Positions 10,336 to 19,145 of a stretch of 64,000 nucleotides of DNA are shown piece by piece (within the stretch, counting starts at the first letter, position 1; every line of letters starts with the position of its first letter). The notes under the pieces are model-generated. The model had not been told where the DNA came from and did no database searches. It worked only from the letters and a program-made list of their open reading frames with translations. The position numbers were made by a program, and so were the translations under genes. Source of the DNA: Clostridium sp. Marseille-P299 (GTDB lineage Bacteria > Bacillota > Clostridia > Lachnospirales > Lachnospiraceae); contig NZ_FJVE01000004.1 in NCBI RefSeq assembly GCF_900078195.1, forward strand, positions 248,001-312,000. The letters are read 5' to 3'.

Positions 10336-10386
10336 AAATTCAGGGATAAGGCAGTAACAGTCTCATCCCTGAATTTCATTTAAGCT
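10336..10386 (-). other. Intercistronic stem-loop between phnD and phnC
   Basis: Perfect 12-bp stem (AAATTCAGGGAT at 10336-10347, ATCCCTGAATTT at 10375-10386) around a 27-nt loop, 35 bases after the phnD stop. No T-run follows on the minus strand, so it looks like an mRNA 3'-protecting hairpin that would favour the binding-protein message over the rest of the operon. Confidence 0.7.
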
Positions 10387-10421
10387 AGTTATTGATTCTA
10401 TTTTTGTCTATTATAATTCGA

Positions 10422-11471
10422 TTACTGATTTAATTCTTGAATTAACTTTTGTGCAGCACGTTCATTATCATAATCAGAATCTTTTGCTGGTTGATAACCC
10501 ATATGACTGTAAATAGAAATTACTTTTTTACCTTCTTCTGTATTACCAATGTTGATAAATGCATTTTGAATTGCTTTCTTTAATCCATCATCCATTTTCT
10601 TAGAATTCTTACTTACAGATACTGTATCATTAAAGATAGGGGCTGTAACGCCAATTACATTGGTTTCTTCCCAGATGGAAGCACTACGTCCATATTCACT
10701 GTTCCACTTATCTTCATAGTCACGTCTTGCATCCGCATATGTTAATAATACATCCACTTGTCCAGCTGCTAAACGAGCTAATGCACTACCATAAGAATCA
10801 GATTGTACCGCATGTGATAAATCTGTAATTCCTTTTCCATATCTGTCTTGTAGCCATAAAGATGGATAGATATATCCAGCTGGTGAAGAGGATGACATTA
10901 CACTCCAATTTGCTGAATCTAAGTCTTCCCAAGTTAATTCTTCGCCTGCATTTACCTTTGCAGCTAATTCTTGTCCTTTTTCAGAAGGACCAGCGATCAT
11001 TAATGCACGGTAAGATACCGCTTGATTTTCAGAAGCTTCTGTAGGTTTTCCATCGTTCCAATCTTTTGCTTCATCAAAATCTTTATTTAAACCATCACGA
11101 GTTGCTGTTAATAATACTTCAGCACCATCATCATATAATACGTAAGTTCCACCTGGAATTAATCCAATATCAGCAGTACCTGCAGATAGAGCTTCACCAA
11201 CTGCTTCATAGCTTGTACCTACGGTAATCTTTACATCCTTAACGTCATAACCTTCTTTTGCAAGTTCGGTCTTTAACATTTCCTTTAATGGTTCTGTTGC
11301 TGTAACAATTTCTTCTGGTTCTCTGGATGGAACAAAGTATACGCTTAACTCATCAATACTCTTGTTTCCAGATTCATTTGTAGTACTATCATTCTTTTTT
11401 GCACTACATCCTGTAAATAATGTTGCAACCATCGTTAGAGCCAGTATTGAACCCATGATTTTCCTTTTCAT
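10422..11471 (-). CDS. phnD: Phosphonate/organophosphate-binding lipoprotein PhnD
   Basis: 349 aa extracytoplasmic solute-binding protein of the PhnD/phosphate-phosphite-phosphonate family. It has a lipoprotein signal (LFTGC, Cys about residue 21), then the family core including SVYFVPSREPEEI, IGLIPGGTYVL and SSSSPAGYIYPSLWL, where the serines and Gly belong to the anion pocket. ATG 11471 is chosen because AGGAGG lies upstream; a reading from 11498 would include that site. First gene of the transporter operon. Its promoter at 11519-11546 contains a palindrome suited to LacI-type repression. Ligand class is known for the family; the exact ligand here is open. Confidence 0.93.
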   Translation of the reverse strand: MKRKIMGSILALTMVATLFTGCSAKKNDSTTNESGNKSIDELSVYFVPSREPEEIVTATEPLKEMLKTELAKEGYDVKDVKITVGTSYEAVGEALSAGTADIGLIPGGTYVLYDDGAEVLLTATRDGLNKDFDEAKDWNDGKPTEASENQAVSYRALMIAGPSEKGQELAAKVNAGEELTWEDLDSANWSVMSSSSPAGYIYPSLWLQDRYGKGITDLSHAVQSDSYGSALARLAAGQVDVLLTYADARRDYEDKWNSEYGRSASIWEETNVIGVTAPIFNDTVSVSKNSKKMDDGLKKAIQNAFINIGNTEEGKKVISIYSHMGYQPAKDSDYDNERAAQKLIQELNQ

Positions 11472-11518
11472 AATCGTTATCCTCCTAATGATTAACACGT
11501 AAAATCTCTACATTATTA

Positions 11519-11546
11519 ATAATATAATAATTTAGTAAATTTTCAA
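11519..11546 (-). promoter_or_regulatory. phnD promoter with embedded operator
   Basis: On the minus strand, TTGAAA (11541-11546) and TATTAT (11519-11524) are 16 bases apart. The 13-bp palindrome AATTTAGTAAATT (11529-11541) occupies the spacer and touches the -35, an ideal place for a repressor. The LacI regulator at 4214-5218 is the likely binder, by inference. No other gene-like features occur in the 478-base stretch 11472-11949 besides this, a second operator-like site and the promoter of the next gene. Confidence 0.65.
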
Positions 11547-11666
11547 GTACTTTTTATGTAAAATATAAGTAATAAAATCTTCCAAAGTAAAATTTTATAT
11601 TGTTTTTCAAGACTATTTGCAATATTTTTATTAATTATTAAACTTTTCAGTGTTTTTGCGTCAAAT

Positions 11667-11681
11667 AAGTTTAGTAAACTT
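11667..11681. promoter_or_regulatory. Second TTTAGTAAA palindrome upstream of phnD
   Basis: AAGTTTAGTAAACTT is a perfect 15-bp odd-centred palindrome, sharing the core TTTAGTAAA with the site inside the phnD promoter. Centre-to-centre distance is 139 bases, compatible with looping by a LacI-type tetramer or with an auxiliary site. Confidence 0.55.
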
Positions 11682-11845
11682 TTTCAATATATTTCATAAA
11701 ATAGTACGACTATATTCAAATATGTAGAAATTTCTATGAAATACATAACATACAAAGGATATTAATTTAATATGAATTAAAAATATTCAATGCATCTTTC
11801 AAATTCCATTACAAATTAGAAAAACTTGTATCTTTTCTCATTAAT

Positions 11846-11874
11846 TTGACAATTATATTAACTATCATTATACT
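11846..11874 (+). promoter_or_regulatory. Promoter of the beta-lactamase-like gene
   Basis: TTGACA (11846-11851), 17-base spacer, TATACT (11869-11874); a consensus -35 and a good -10, about 75 bases before the ATG at 11950. Confidence 0.7.
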
Positions 11875-11949
11875 TACTGTAAATAATTAGAATTTTGAAT
11901 TATTGTTTAAAAAGTGTATCAGGTTTTATAAGCAGAATAGGAGAACATA

Positions 11950-12954
11950 ATGATAAACATAAAAGAAGCAATTCCCTCAGACTTTAGAGGATGCATTTCA
12001 ATTAGAAAAGAAGGGGAGATTGTATTCTCTACTAGCCAAGGATATCGTGATTTACCCAATGAAATTCCAAACACAATTGATACTAAATTTCCAACAGCTT
12101 CCGCCGGAAAAGTCTTTGTTGCAGTAGCTATTCTACAATTGATTGAACAAGGAAAGCTTTCCTTTGATAGTAAAATTGGAGATATACTTTCATTTGATTT
12201 ACATAGCATTGATAAAGATATTAATATTTCACAACTACTAAACCATACTTCAGGTATCCCTGACTATTTTGATGAGTTGGTCATGGACGATTATGATGAG
12301 CTTTGGACAGACTACCCTAATTATAAAATTCGTAAAAGCGTTGATTTATTGCCTCTATTTATTAATAAACCAATGATGTACGAAAAAGGTGAGCGTTTTC
12401 AGTATAACAATACAGGTTATGTTATTCTTGGTCTTATCATTGAGCAAATAACGAACAAGCCTTTTGATCAGTATCTTAATGAAGTAATTTTCACACCTTG
12501 CCAAATGAAAAATACCGGATACTATGAACTTGATCGCTTACCTTCTAAGTGTGCCAATGCATATATCTGGGATGATGAACGAAAAGAATATTATACAAAC
12601 ATTTATAGCGTTGATGTAAAAGGAACTGGTGCAGGGGGTGCATTTACTACAGTAAGTGACGTTGAGCGTTTTTGGGATGCATTAATTAGTCACAAGCTAC
12701 TATCTGCGGAAATGACAAATATGATGTTAAGTGTACAGGCAACATCTACTCATAATGAAATCTATGGATACGGAGTATGGTTTAGAAAATATGCTCCCGA
12801 TTATCTACTTCCATACTTTACAGGTTGTGACCCAGGAGTAAGCTTTATCTCTGTTTTTTGTAAAGAGAAAAATATTACTATTACCATTGTAAGTAATTAT
12901 TGTGACGATGTCTGGGATATTAGAAATAGAATTTTAGAATGTGTGTTAGATTAA
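11950..12954 (+). CDS. Serine hydrolase, class C beta-lactamase/DD-peptidase fold
   Basis: 334 aa. The catalytic SxxK is S51-A-G-K54, the second motif Y-N-N lies near residue 149 (FQYNNTGYVILG), and HTSGIPDYF is typical of the family. No signal peptide or anchor is visible, so the enzyme is probably cytosolic, acting as an esterase or amidase on small molecules; calling it an antibiotic-resistance enzyme would overreach. Start ATG is preceded by AGGAGAACATA. Monocistronic, with its own promoter and a terminator at 13021-13057. Its last 24 coding bases are repeated directly after the stop. Confidence 0.88.
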   Translation: MINIKEAIPSDFRGCISIRKEGEIVFSTSQGYRDLPNEIPNTIDTKFPTASAGKVFVAVAILQLIEQGKLSFDSKIGDILSFDLHSIDKDINISQLLNHTSGIPDYFDELVMDDYDELWTDYPNYKIRKSVDLLPLFINKPMMYEKGERFQYNNTGYVILGLIIEQITNKPFDQYLNEVIFTPCQMKNTGYYELDRLPSKCANAYIWDDERKEYYTNIYSVDVKGTGAGGAFTTVSDVERFWDALISHKLLSAEMTNMMLSVQATSTHNEIYGYGVWFRKYAPDYLLPYFTGCDPGVSFISVFCKEKNITITIVSNYCDDVWDIRNRILECVLD

Positions 12955-12983
12955 ATAAAATCTTAGAATGCGTATTAGATTAA
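12931..12983 (+). repeat. Duplicated 3' end of the hydrolase gene
   Basis: Bases 12931-12954 (coding ILECVLD and stop) recur at 12960-12983 with 21 of 24 bases identical, so the downstream copy again reads ILECVLD-stop in one frame. This looks like a small tandem duplication at the gene end. Confidence 0.8.
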
Positions 12984-13020
12984 TTTACTGAATGAGATAT
13001 TTGTTTTATAAATTTATATA

Positions 13021-13057
13021 GGGACTGCCACTTCTATTTTGCGACAGTCCCCATTTT
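13021..13057 (+). terminator. Rho-independent terminator
   Basis: GGGACTG (13021-13027) pairs with CAGTCCC (13045-13051), with further partial pairing toward the loop, followed by CATTTTT. It ends the hydrolase transcript and belongs to a hairpin type with a CGC-plus-A-run core seen also at 31266-31311 and 45087-45133. Confidence 0.75.
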
Positions 13058-13087
13058 TAAACCTAATATTCTCATCCAACAAATTCT

Positions 13088-13543
13088 TTAGAAAATTTCT
13101 GTTTGCCACTCTCCTGAATCTTTATAATAATATAATTCGCTAAGACTGTCAAACTCAAAGATTTTCAACATTTTATCAAAATCATCTGCTAAAACATAAT
13201 TATTCAATTCATTACGCTTAATCCAAAATACTTTACCCTCGTCAGATGATATTATATCTCCTGAAAAATACTTTGTTTTATAAAAAAGAACAACATATCT
13301 TTCATCTTCCTTCGTCTGAAATTGTTTAATTCCACATAGAATTGGATGTTCAATATCTAAACCTGTTTCTTCCTTTACCTCACGTATTACAGATTCTGAA
13401 AATGATTCCGTATACTCTACATGCCCTCCTGGAAAGGTAATACCAGGCCAATCCGGGTTTAATCGATCTTGAACTAAAATTCTTCCTTCCTCATCATATA
13501 TCATACACATATTTGTAAAAATAGCCTTTTCCATTCTACCCAT
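13088..13543 (-). CDS. Nudix hydrolase (MutT-like)
   Basis: 151 aa with a complete Nudix box: GGHVEYTESFSESV followed by IREVKEETGL fits GX5EX7REUXEEXGU, about residues 38-60. The box binds Mg2+ and cleaves nucleoside diphosphate-X substrates. ATG 13543 has GAGGT seven bases upstream. It starts 28 bases after the MFS gene and is probably co-transcribed with it. The YVVLFYKTKYFSG stretch resembles 8-oxo-dGTP-type MutT proteins, but the substrate cannot be assigned. Confidence 0.93.
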   Translation of the reverse strand: MGRMEKAIFTNMCMIYDEEGRILVQDRLNPDWPGITFPGGHVEYTESFSESVIREVKEETGLDIEHPILCGIKQFQTKEDERYVVLFYKTKYFSGDIISSDEGKVFWIKRNELNNYVLADDFDKMLKIFEFDSLSELYYYKDSGEWQTEIF

Positions 13544-13571
13544 CTTTCGTACCTCAGTTCTCTTAATCTCT

Positions 13572-14858
13572 CTACCCCTGCAGTCTTTTAATCTCTTTAC
13601 TGTTATACCACAAAATACTTGTTATAAACCCTAACAGTCCAGTACACAGAAACATTACAGCCATTCCACTACCATCACCTGCACCAACTATATTTTGCAA
13701 GAATAACGCAAGAGCATGATTCGATTTCATAAAAGGTTCCATAATATAATCTGCTAAAAATCCACCCAGTAATATTCCAATAGGTATCGTACAATACTGA
13801 ACTGTATTTCTAACTGCAAATATTCGCCCTTGCATATCTTTTGGAACGGTATTGTATAAAATAACACTTTGCCCCGCACTAATAAACGGTATTGGTAAAC
13901 TCGCCGCAACTGCAGCGATACTCCAAACAAAGGAACTTTGGCCTAGCCCCATTAATATATCTCCAAATAAAAATGAAAAAGCTGCAGAAAAATAGATTAA
14001 CTTCCTATTGTTATTTGTAACTTTCTTAAAAGATACAATAAGTCCTCCAATAATACCTCCAATACCTAATATGGCGCTAATGAATCCAAGCACAGCTTCA
14101 TCATTACCACTTCTGGCTAAAATCATTGGAGATAAAATATTTTCATAGGTCAATCGTGAAAAGAAGTTTAGGGAAGCCATGCTTATTATAATGTACCAGA
14201 TTCCCTTATGACGAAAAAGAAACCCTAATCCTTCTTTACTACCATGAAATATATTATAACTTTTATCTTTTTTCTTCAAATTTGTCTCAGGTATTTTAAT
14301 AGCTAACAATAAAATAAGAAATGCAAATAAAAAACTCATTAAATCAATTAGTATAACACCCTTTATTCCCACAATAGAAAGAATAAACGTTGCAAGCATT
14401 GGACTAACAACTGAAAGTAAAGAATTAGAAAATGAGTTCATTCCACTTGCTTTTGCATACTTTTCTTTAGGTACCATGATACCTACTGCAACGGTTTGCG
14501 CTGGTGACTGAAACGAATTCATATATCCTAACATTGCATTTACAATGTAGATATGCCAGATTTTAAGTTCGCCCATTCCTAACAATATGAGTACACCAAA
14601 GGAACATATCGCCGCTAAACAGTCAGAAACTAACATGATTGACTTTTTCTTGTGTGTATCAATGTAAGCACCTGCAAATACACTTACTATAATATAAGGT
14701 AAGTATGAGAAAAATGTCATCAAAGATACTGACATCGCTGAATTTGTCTGTTTATACGCCCAGATAATCAATGCAAAGCTCGTCATTGAGCTTCCTAATT
14801 GTGATACAGATTGACTAAGCCAAAATATTATGTAATTTTTAAATTTATCTTCTTTCAT
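13572..14858 (-). CDS. MFS transporter, multidrug/macrolide-efflux type
   Basis: 428 aa with about twelve membrane helices. The N-terminal FWLSQSVSQLGSSMTSFALIIWAY and IDTHKKKSIMLVSD loop resemble the MFS_3/EntS/MefA group of efflux pumps. ATG 14858 is preceded by AGGAGAGAACCA. Followed after 28 bases by the Nudix gene. The 5' region 14859-15030 holds no convincing gene. Substrate unknown; efflux direction is inferred from subfamily resemblance. Confidence 0.9.
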   Translation of the reverse strand: MKEDKFKNYIIFWLSQSVSQLGSSMTSFALIIWAYKQTNSAMSVSLMTFFSYLPYIIVSVFAGAYIDTHKKKSIMLVSDCLAAICSFGVLILLGMGELKIWHIYIVNAMLGYMNSFQSPAQTVAVGIMVPKEKYAKASGMNSFSNSLLSVVSPMLATFILSIVGIKGVILIDLMSFLFAFLILLLAIKIPETNLKKKDKSYNIFHGSKEGLGFLFRHKGIWYIIISMASLNFFSRLTYENILSPMILARSGNDEAVLGFISAILGIGGIIGGLIVSFKKVTNNNRKLIYFSAAFSFLFGDILMGLGQSSFVWSIAAVAASLPIPFISAGQSVILYNTVPKDMQGRIFAVRNTVQYCTIPIGILLGGFLADYIMEPFMKSNHALALFLQNIVGAGDGSGMAVMFLCTGLLGFITSILWYNSKEIKRLQG

Positions 14859-15030
14859 TGGTTCTCTCCTTATAAGTTAATTGAAAAACTTTAAGGTGCA
14901 AAACCCAATGTGGATGAATTATTCCTTTATACTCTGTACAAGTTTCATCCAATCATTCGATCTTGCACAGAGAATTGCTTTCAAATTAATCACCAAATGG
15001 CATAGCATTAAGCTCACCTCTCTTAATTAT

Positions 15031-15139
15031 ATTTTTGTCTTCGTTATTATTTTTTTGTTTTCGCTTTTATTTTTTATCTTTGCTATTCTATTTTGTCTTC
15101 GCTTTTATATTTATTTTATATTTTTATCTTCACTTTTAA
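15031..15139 (-). repeat. Degenerate A-rich repeat at the end of a small membrane-protein gene
   Basis: On the minus strand the block AAAAGYGAAGAYAAAA recurs at irregular spacing from the gene's last codons through about 110 bases downstream, in different frames. The first copy encodes the C-terminal KSEDKNIK; a later copy would read KSEDKIE. It looks like slippage-driven repeat expansion followed by decay. Confidence 0.65.
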
Positions 15140-15362
15140 ATTTTAAATAATCCTTATTATCTTGATATAATTCTATTCTAACTAATATCAATAGTACCAC
15201 AAATATCAATATAGAGCAGCATAATAATATTAAACTAAAAGATTGCAAACGAAATATATAGCAAATACCCGCAAGAATTAATAAAATCCCACTAATCTTG
15301 CACATTTTACATCCAGGCTCTAGCATATTTAATTTGATTCTTTTTCGTTTTCTTACATTCAT
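15111..15362 (-). CDS. Small membrane protein of unknown function
   Basis: 83 aa: a basic N-terminus with CKMC (residues ~18-21), two hydrophobic helices (~23-40 and ~42-62), and a charged tail KSEDKNIK. AAAGGAGC lies at a good distance before ATG 15362, which is the main reason to accept it as a gene. It follows the hydrolase remnant by 20 bases. I do not recognise a family. Its C-terminus merges with the degenerate repeat at 15031-15139, so the natural end may have shifted. Confidence 0.6.
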   Translation of the reverse strand: MNVRKRKRIKLNMLEPGCKMCKISGILLILAGICYIFRLQSFSLILLCCSILIFVVLLILVRIELYQDNKDYLKFKSEDKNIK

Positions 15363-15382
15363 ACTAGCTCCTTTTCACTATA

Positions 15383-15784
15383 TTAATTGTCTCCTAAGAA
15401 ATTCATAATTATGGAGTTGATTTCTGGTGCTATTTCATGATTAATGCCATGGCCTACCTCAGGAAATAATCGATATTGCAATCCATGTCTTTCAAGTTTT
15501 TTCTTCACGTTTTCAGCATCTCCTAATGGATCTGATTCTCCGCATAAAAACATACATTTGCCTTGAATCCCTTTAATTTCATCGGCACGAAAGGAAACTA
15601 ATTTATGATACGACATTGCCATATTATTAAAGCCTTTTAATAGCCACTGATAATGCTCCATAATCAGCTTGTTATTCGTAAATACTGAGCTGTTCTTACC
15701 ACTTAACTTTTTAATAAGTTTTTATAATTCATCATATGTTTCAAGGATTTTTCCTTTTGATTTTTCACTTTTAAATACTTTCAT
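15383..15784 (-). pseudogene. Alpha/beta hydrolase remnant with internal deletion and stop
   Basis: A GGAGG and ATG at 15784 open an N-terminus (MKVFKSEKSKGKILETYDEL) typical of small alpha/beta hydrolases. An in-frame TAA at 15722-15724 interrupts it, and the same frame continues, without shift, into a hydrolase C-terminus with the catalytic Asp (GESDPLGD) and His (VGHGINHE), ending at 15383. Only about 134 codons remain against roughly 250-280 for the family, so the middle with the Ser nucleophile is missing. The C-terminal 92 codons could still be translated from an internal ATG at 15661 but would be inactive as a hydrolase. Confidence 0.8.
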
Positions 15785-16045
15785 AAGAACCTCCGTTTGA
15801 TTCATAGTTCCTTTAATCCCTAAAGCAACTATTATCTATAAGTAAATATCTCTCCTACGGAAATTTCTTCCTGATATTAACATGATATATTACTTAACTA
15901 TACATGTAAATACCAATTTCCATTTATTGTTTTTTCCGATATTAAAAAAGTGTACTCTTTATTACCTTTTTTACATGTTTATTCCTATCCGTATAAAGAT
16001 TATATAAAGATTACTACTCCCCGTATTAAGGTTTCTTAAGGTCGA

Positions 16046-16074
16046 TTGAATTTCTTAATCCTTAGACTTATAAT
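16046..16074 (+). promoter_or_regulatory. Promoter of the P-type ATPase gene
   Basis: TTGAAT (16046-16051), 17-base spacer, TATAAT (16069-16074). It implies a transcript starting near 16081 with a leader of about 33 bases. The rest of the gap 15785-16045 shows no gene or recognisable riboswitch. Confidence 0.7.
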
Positions 16075-16102
16075 TTGCTCCAATCAGATGGAGGAACTAT
16101 AA

Positions 16103-16117
16103 ATGTTCCAATTATGA
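16103..16117 (+). other. Four-codon upstream ORF overlapping the ATPase start
   Basis: GGAGG at 16090-16094 is correctly spaced for ATG 16103, which opens MFQL-stop. Its TGA (16115-16117) overlaps the ATG of the ATPase (16114) as ATGA. The pump start itself has no ribosome binding site at the right distance, so re-initiation after this mini-ORF is plausible. Confidence 0.45.
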
Positions 16118-18945
16118 AAGAAAGGCTGAATAAATTGAGTAGTATGAATAGTAATTTAGAAAGTAAAGAAAACATTTATAAATTACCTACAAATGAAGTA
16201 TTAAATTTATTAGGTAGTAGTCCACAAGGGCTAACCAAAAGTCAAGCAGAAGAAAATCAGAAGAAGCAAGGAAAAAACTTAATCGAAGAAAAGAAAAAGA
16301 AATCCGCTCTGCTTACATTCCTAGGTAATTTCACACATCTTATGGCGATTTTACTATGGGTCGGTGGAGCAGTTGCCTTCTTTGCAGATATGCCTGAGTT
16401 AGGTGTCGCAATTTGGTTAGTAAACGTAATCAATGGTGTGTTTAGCTTTTGGCAAGAACACAAAGCCGGAAAGGCTACTGATGCATTAAGGAATATGTTA
16501 CCTTCCTATGCTAGAGTCATTCGTGATGGTGAAGAACAAAAAATATTAGCAGAAGATTTAGTAATTGGTGATATCATCTTATTAGAAGAAGGTGATAAGA
16601 TTTCTGCCGATGCAAGATTGATTGAAACTAGTGATTTACAAGTAAATCAATCCACATTAACTGGTGAGTCTAACCCAGTTCGTAAAATTAAAGACGCTGT
16701 ATTAAATGATGATTTAACCCGTGCTGAAATTCCTAATCTTATCTTCGCTGGAACAAGCGTTTCAGAAGGTAATGGTAAAGCAGTTGTTACTGAAATCGGT
16801 ATGAAAACTGAATTTGGTAAAATTGCAGGGTTAACACAAAACATGGAAAAGGAAGATAGTCCTCTTCAAAAAGAATTGGACCGTTTAACAAAACAAATCT
16901 CCATCATAGCAATTTGCTTTGGTATTTTCTTCTTTGCCGCTGCTATTATATTAGTAAAAGAAGAAGTTGCCGCTGCCTTTATTTTTGCTCTTGGTATGAT
17001 TGTTGCTTTCATTCCAGAAGGTTTACTACCAACCGTAACTCTTTCACTTGCTATGGCAGTACAACGTATGTCAAAGCGTAATGCCTTAGTAAAAAAATTG
17101 TCAGCAGTTGAAACTTTAGGTAGTACAACAGTAATCTGTACCGATAAAACTGGTACCCTTACACAAAATGAAATGACCGTTAGCCATTTATGGTTAGCAG
17201 ATAAAGAATTTGAAGTTACTGGCGTTGGATATGAGCCAAAAGGTGATATATTAGAAGGTAAGAAAAAAGTTACTGCAAATGATAATGAAGATATGAAACT
17301 TCTTCTTACTGGCGCAGCCCTTTGTAGCAATGCAAGACTTTTACCTCCAGACGAAGAATCTACTAGATATACTGTTTTAGGCGATCCAACAGAAGCTTGT
17401 CTTGGAGTTGTTGCTGCGAAAGCTGGTATCGACGTACAAAGACAAATGGAATTAACTCCAAGATTACGTGAATTACCTTTTGAGTCCCGTCGTAAAAGAA
17501 TGACAACCATTCATCAATTAGAACGCCCAATCGAGGGTACTCAAAGAATCGCATATGTAAAAGGTGCTCCTAAAGAAATCATGAAACTTAGTGAGCATAT
17601 CCGAATCAATGGCGAAGTAAAGCCAATGACAGAAGCAATGCGTGATAAAATCATGGTCGCAAATGACAACTATGCAAGGGAAGGACTTCGTGTTTTAGCA
17701 GTTGCTTATCGTTTGCTACATAAAGAGGACAACATCCCAACAGCGATGAGCGCTTATACACCTGAAATAATTGAACAAGATTTAGTATTTGTCGGTTTAA
17801 TTGTAATGGCAGATCCTCCACGTCCTGAAGTTGCAGCAGCTGTTGAAGAATGCCGCAATGCGGGAATTCGTATCATTATGATTACTGGTGACTATGGTTT
17901 AACTGCAGAAAGTATTGCCAAACGAATTGGTATTGTAAAAGGACCTCATCCAAGAGTTGTATCAGGATTAGAACTAGAAGAACTCTCCGATGAAACATTA
18001 AAAGAATATTTAAAAGACGAAATTATATTTGCTCGTGTAGCTCCAGAACAAAAGCTACGTGTTGTTACTAATTTACAAGAGATGGGTGAAATCGTTGCTG
18101 TTACAGGTGATGGTGTAAACGACTCTCCTGCTCTTAAAAAAGCGGACATTGGTGTTGCTATGGGTATTGCAGGTACTGATGTTGCAAAAGAAGCCGCAGA
18201 CATGATTTTGACGGATGACAATTTTGCTTCTATCGTTCATGCAATTGAAGAAGGCCGTGCAGTTTACAGTAATATTCGTAAATTCCTAGTTTATATTTTA
18301 AACTCCAACATGGCAGAAGCAGTACCATCCGCATTGTATCTATTCTCTAGAGGTGCTATCCCATTACCTCTTACTGTAATGCAGATATTAACCATTGATT
18401 TAGGAACAGATATGTTACCAGCACTTGGATTAGGAACAGAGCGACCAGAAGAAGGTGTTATGAAGCAACCACCTCGCAACCAAAAAGAACCTTTATTGAA
18501 TAAAAAAGTCATCTTTAAAGCCTTCTTATGGTATGGTTTATTAGCTTCTATTACTTCAGCCATCTCCTACTTCTTTGTCAACATTCAAAATGGTTGGCCA
18601 AAGGTACCACTTGCAAGTGGCAACAGCCCAGCTTATATAAAAGCAACAACTATGACACTTGCAGCCATTGTATTTAGTCAAATTGGCGCAGTATTTAATT
18701 GTAGAACAGAAAAGCAATCTGTATTTAAAGTAGGATTATTTAGTAATAAACAAATTAACTTTGGTGTTGTATTTGAAATACTACTAATTGCAGCTTTAAT
18801 TTATCTATCACCTTTACAAGCAATTTTCCATACAGGTGCAATTAAAGCCACTGATTGGTTATTACTATGCATCTGGCCACCAATTATATTAATGATTGAA
18901 GAATGCAGAAAAGCATGGATCAGAAAAAGAGAAAGTAGATTATAG
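16114..18945 (+). CDS. P-type cation ATPase, Na,K-ATPase-like (type II)
   Basis: About 943 aa. Actuator motif TGES, helix-4 IPEGLLPTVTLSLAMA, phosphorylation motif DKTGTLT (Asp near residue 344), nucleotide domain with KGAPKE, hinge TGDGVNDSPAL, and C-terminal helices with IPLPLTVMQILTIDLGTDMLPALGLG. The PEGLL and IDLGTDM wording resembles animal Na,K-ATPase more than SERCA or CopA, and the CPx metal motif is absent, so a monovalent cation or Ca2+ is likely. The start is uncertain: ATG 16114 is chosen; TTG 16075 and TTG 16135 share the frame. Two RCK proteins follow 200 bases downstream, pointing to K+/Na+ homeostasis. Confidence 0.92.
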   Translation: MKERLNKLSSMNSNLESKENIYKLPTNEVLNLLGSSPQGLTKSQAEENQKKQGKNLIEEKKKKSALLTFLGNFTHLMAILLWVGGAVAFFADMPELGVAIWLVNVINGVFSFWQEHKAGKATDALRNMLPSYARVIRDGEEQKILAEDLVIGDIILLEEGDKISADARLIETSDLQVNQSTLTGESNPVRKIKDAVLNDDLTRAEIPNLIFAGTSVSEGNGKAVVTEIGMKTEFGKIAGLTQNMEKEDSPLQKELDRLTKQISIIAICFGIFFFAAAIILVKEEVAAAFIFALGMIVAFIPEGLLPTVTLSLAMAVQRMSKRNALVKKLSAVETLGSTTVICTDKTGTLTQNEMTVSHLWLADKEFEVTGVGYEPKGDILEGKKKVTANDNEDMKLLLTGAALCSNARLLPPDEESTRYTVLGDPTEACLGVVAAKAGIDVQRQMELTPRLRELPFESRRKRMTTIHQLERPIEGTQRIAYVKGAPKEIMKLSEHIRINGEVKPMTEAMRDKIMVANDNYAREGLRVLAVAYRLLHKEDNIPTAMSAYTPEIIEQDLVFVGLIVMADPPRPEVAAAVEECRNAGIRIIMITGDYGLTAESIAKRIGIVKGPHPRVVSGLELEELSDETLKEYLKDEIIFARVAPEQKLRVVTNLQEMGEIVAVTGDGVNDSPALKKADIGVAMGIAGTDVAKEAADMILTDDNFASIVHAIEEGRAVYSNIRKFLVYILNSNMAEAVPSALYLFSRGAIPLPLTVMQILTIDLGTDMLPALGLGTERPEEGVMKQPPRNQKEPLLNKKVIFKAFLWYGLLASITSAISYFFVNIQNGWPKVPLASGNSPAYIKATTMTLAAIVFSQIGAVFNCRTEKQSVFKVGLFSNKQINFGVVFEILLIAALIYLSPLQAIFHTGAIKATDWLLLCIWPPIILMIEECRKAWIRKRESRL

Positions 18946-19145
18946 TTACAATTCGATTTAAATTTAGATCGTATTACAAGGATATTTAAATCTATATAAT
19001 TAAAATTTAAAAACATGTAGCTAATATAATTGTTAAGAATATTACCATGATTCAATGCCTATTATTTGATACAATTATATTAGCAAAATCTTATTCATAC
19101 ATGTTTATTACAGGCAAATTTATTTGCCAGAAAGAGGTGAAAGCT

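Noticed and set aside
7789..11471. Complete phosphonate degradation locus
   Set aside because: Only the transporter is present; no C-P lyase, phosphonatase or related genes occur in the window.
11950..12954. Beta-lactamase conferring drug resistance
   Set aside because: No export signal and only family-level motifs; a cytosolic esterase/peptidase-like hydrolase is safer.
15785..16045. c-di-AMP (ydaO) riboswitch upstream of the cation pump
   Set aside because: The region is AT-rich without the conserved GC-rich motifs; only a sigma-A-type promoter is visible.
16866..17510. Long antisense open frame of 214 codons inside the P-type ATPase
   Set aside because: It lies wholly opposite a gene with conserved motifs and shows no domain or ribosome binding site.
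19047..19145. N-terminal extension of the first RCK protein
   Set aside because: The extension lacks family similarity and a good ribosome binding site lies directly before ATG 19146.
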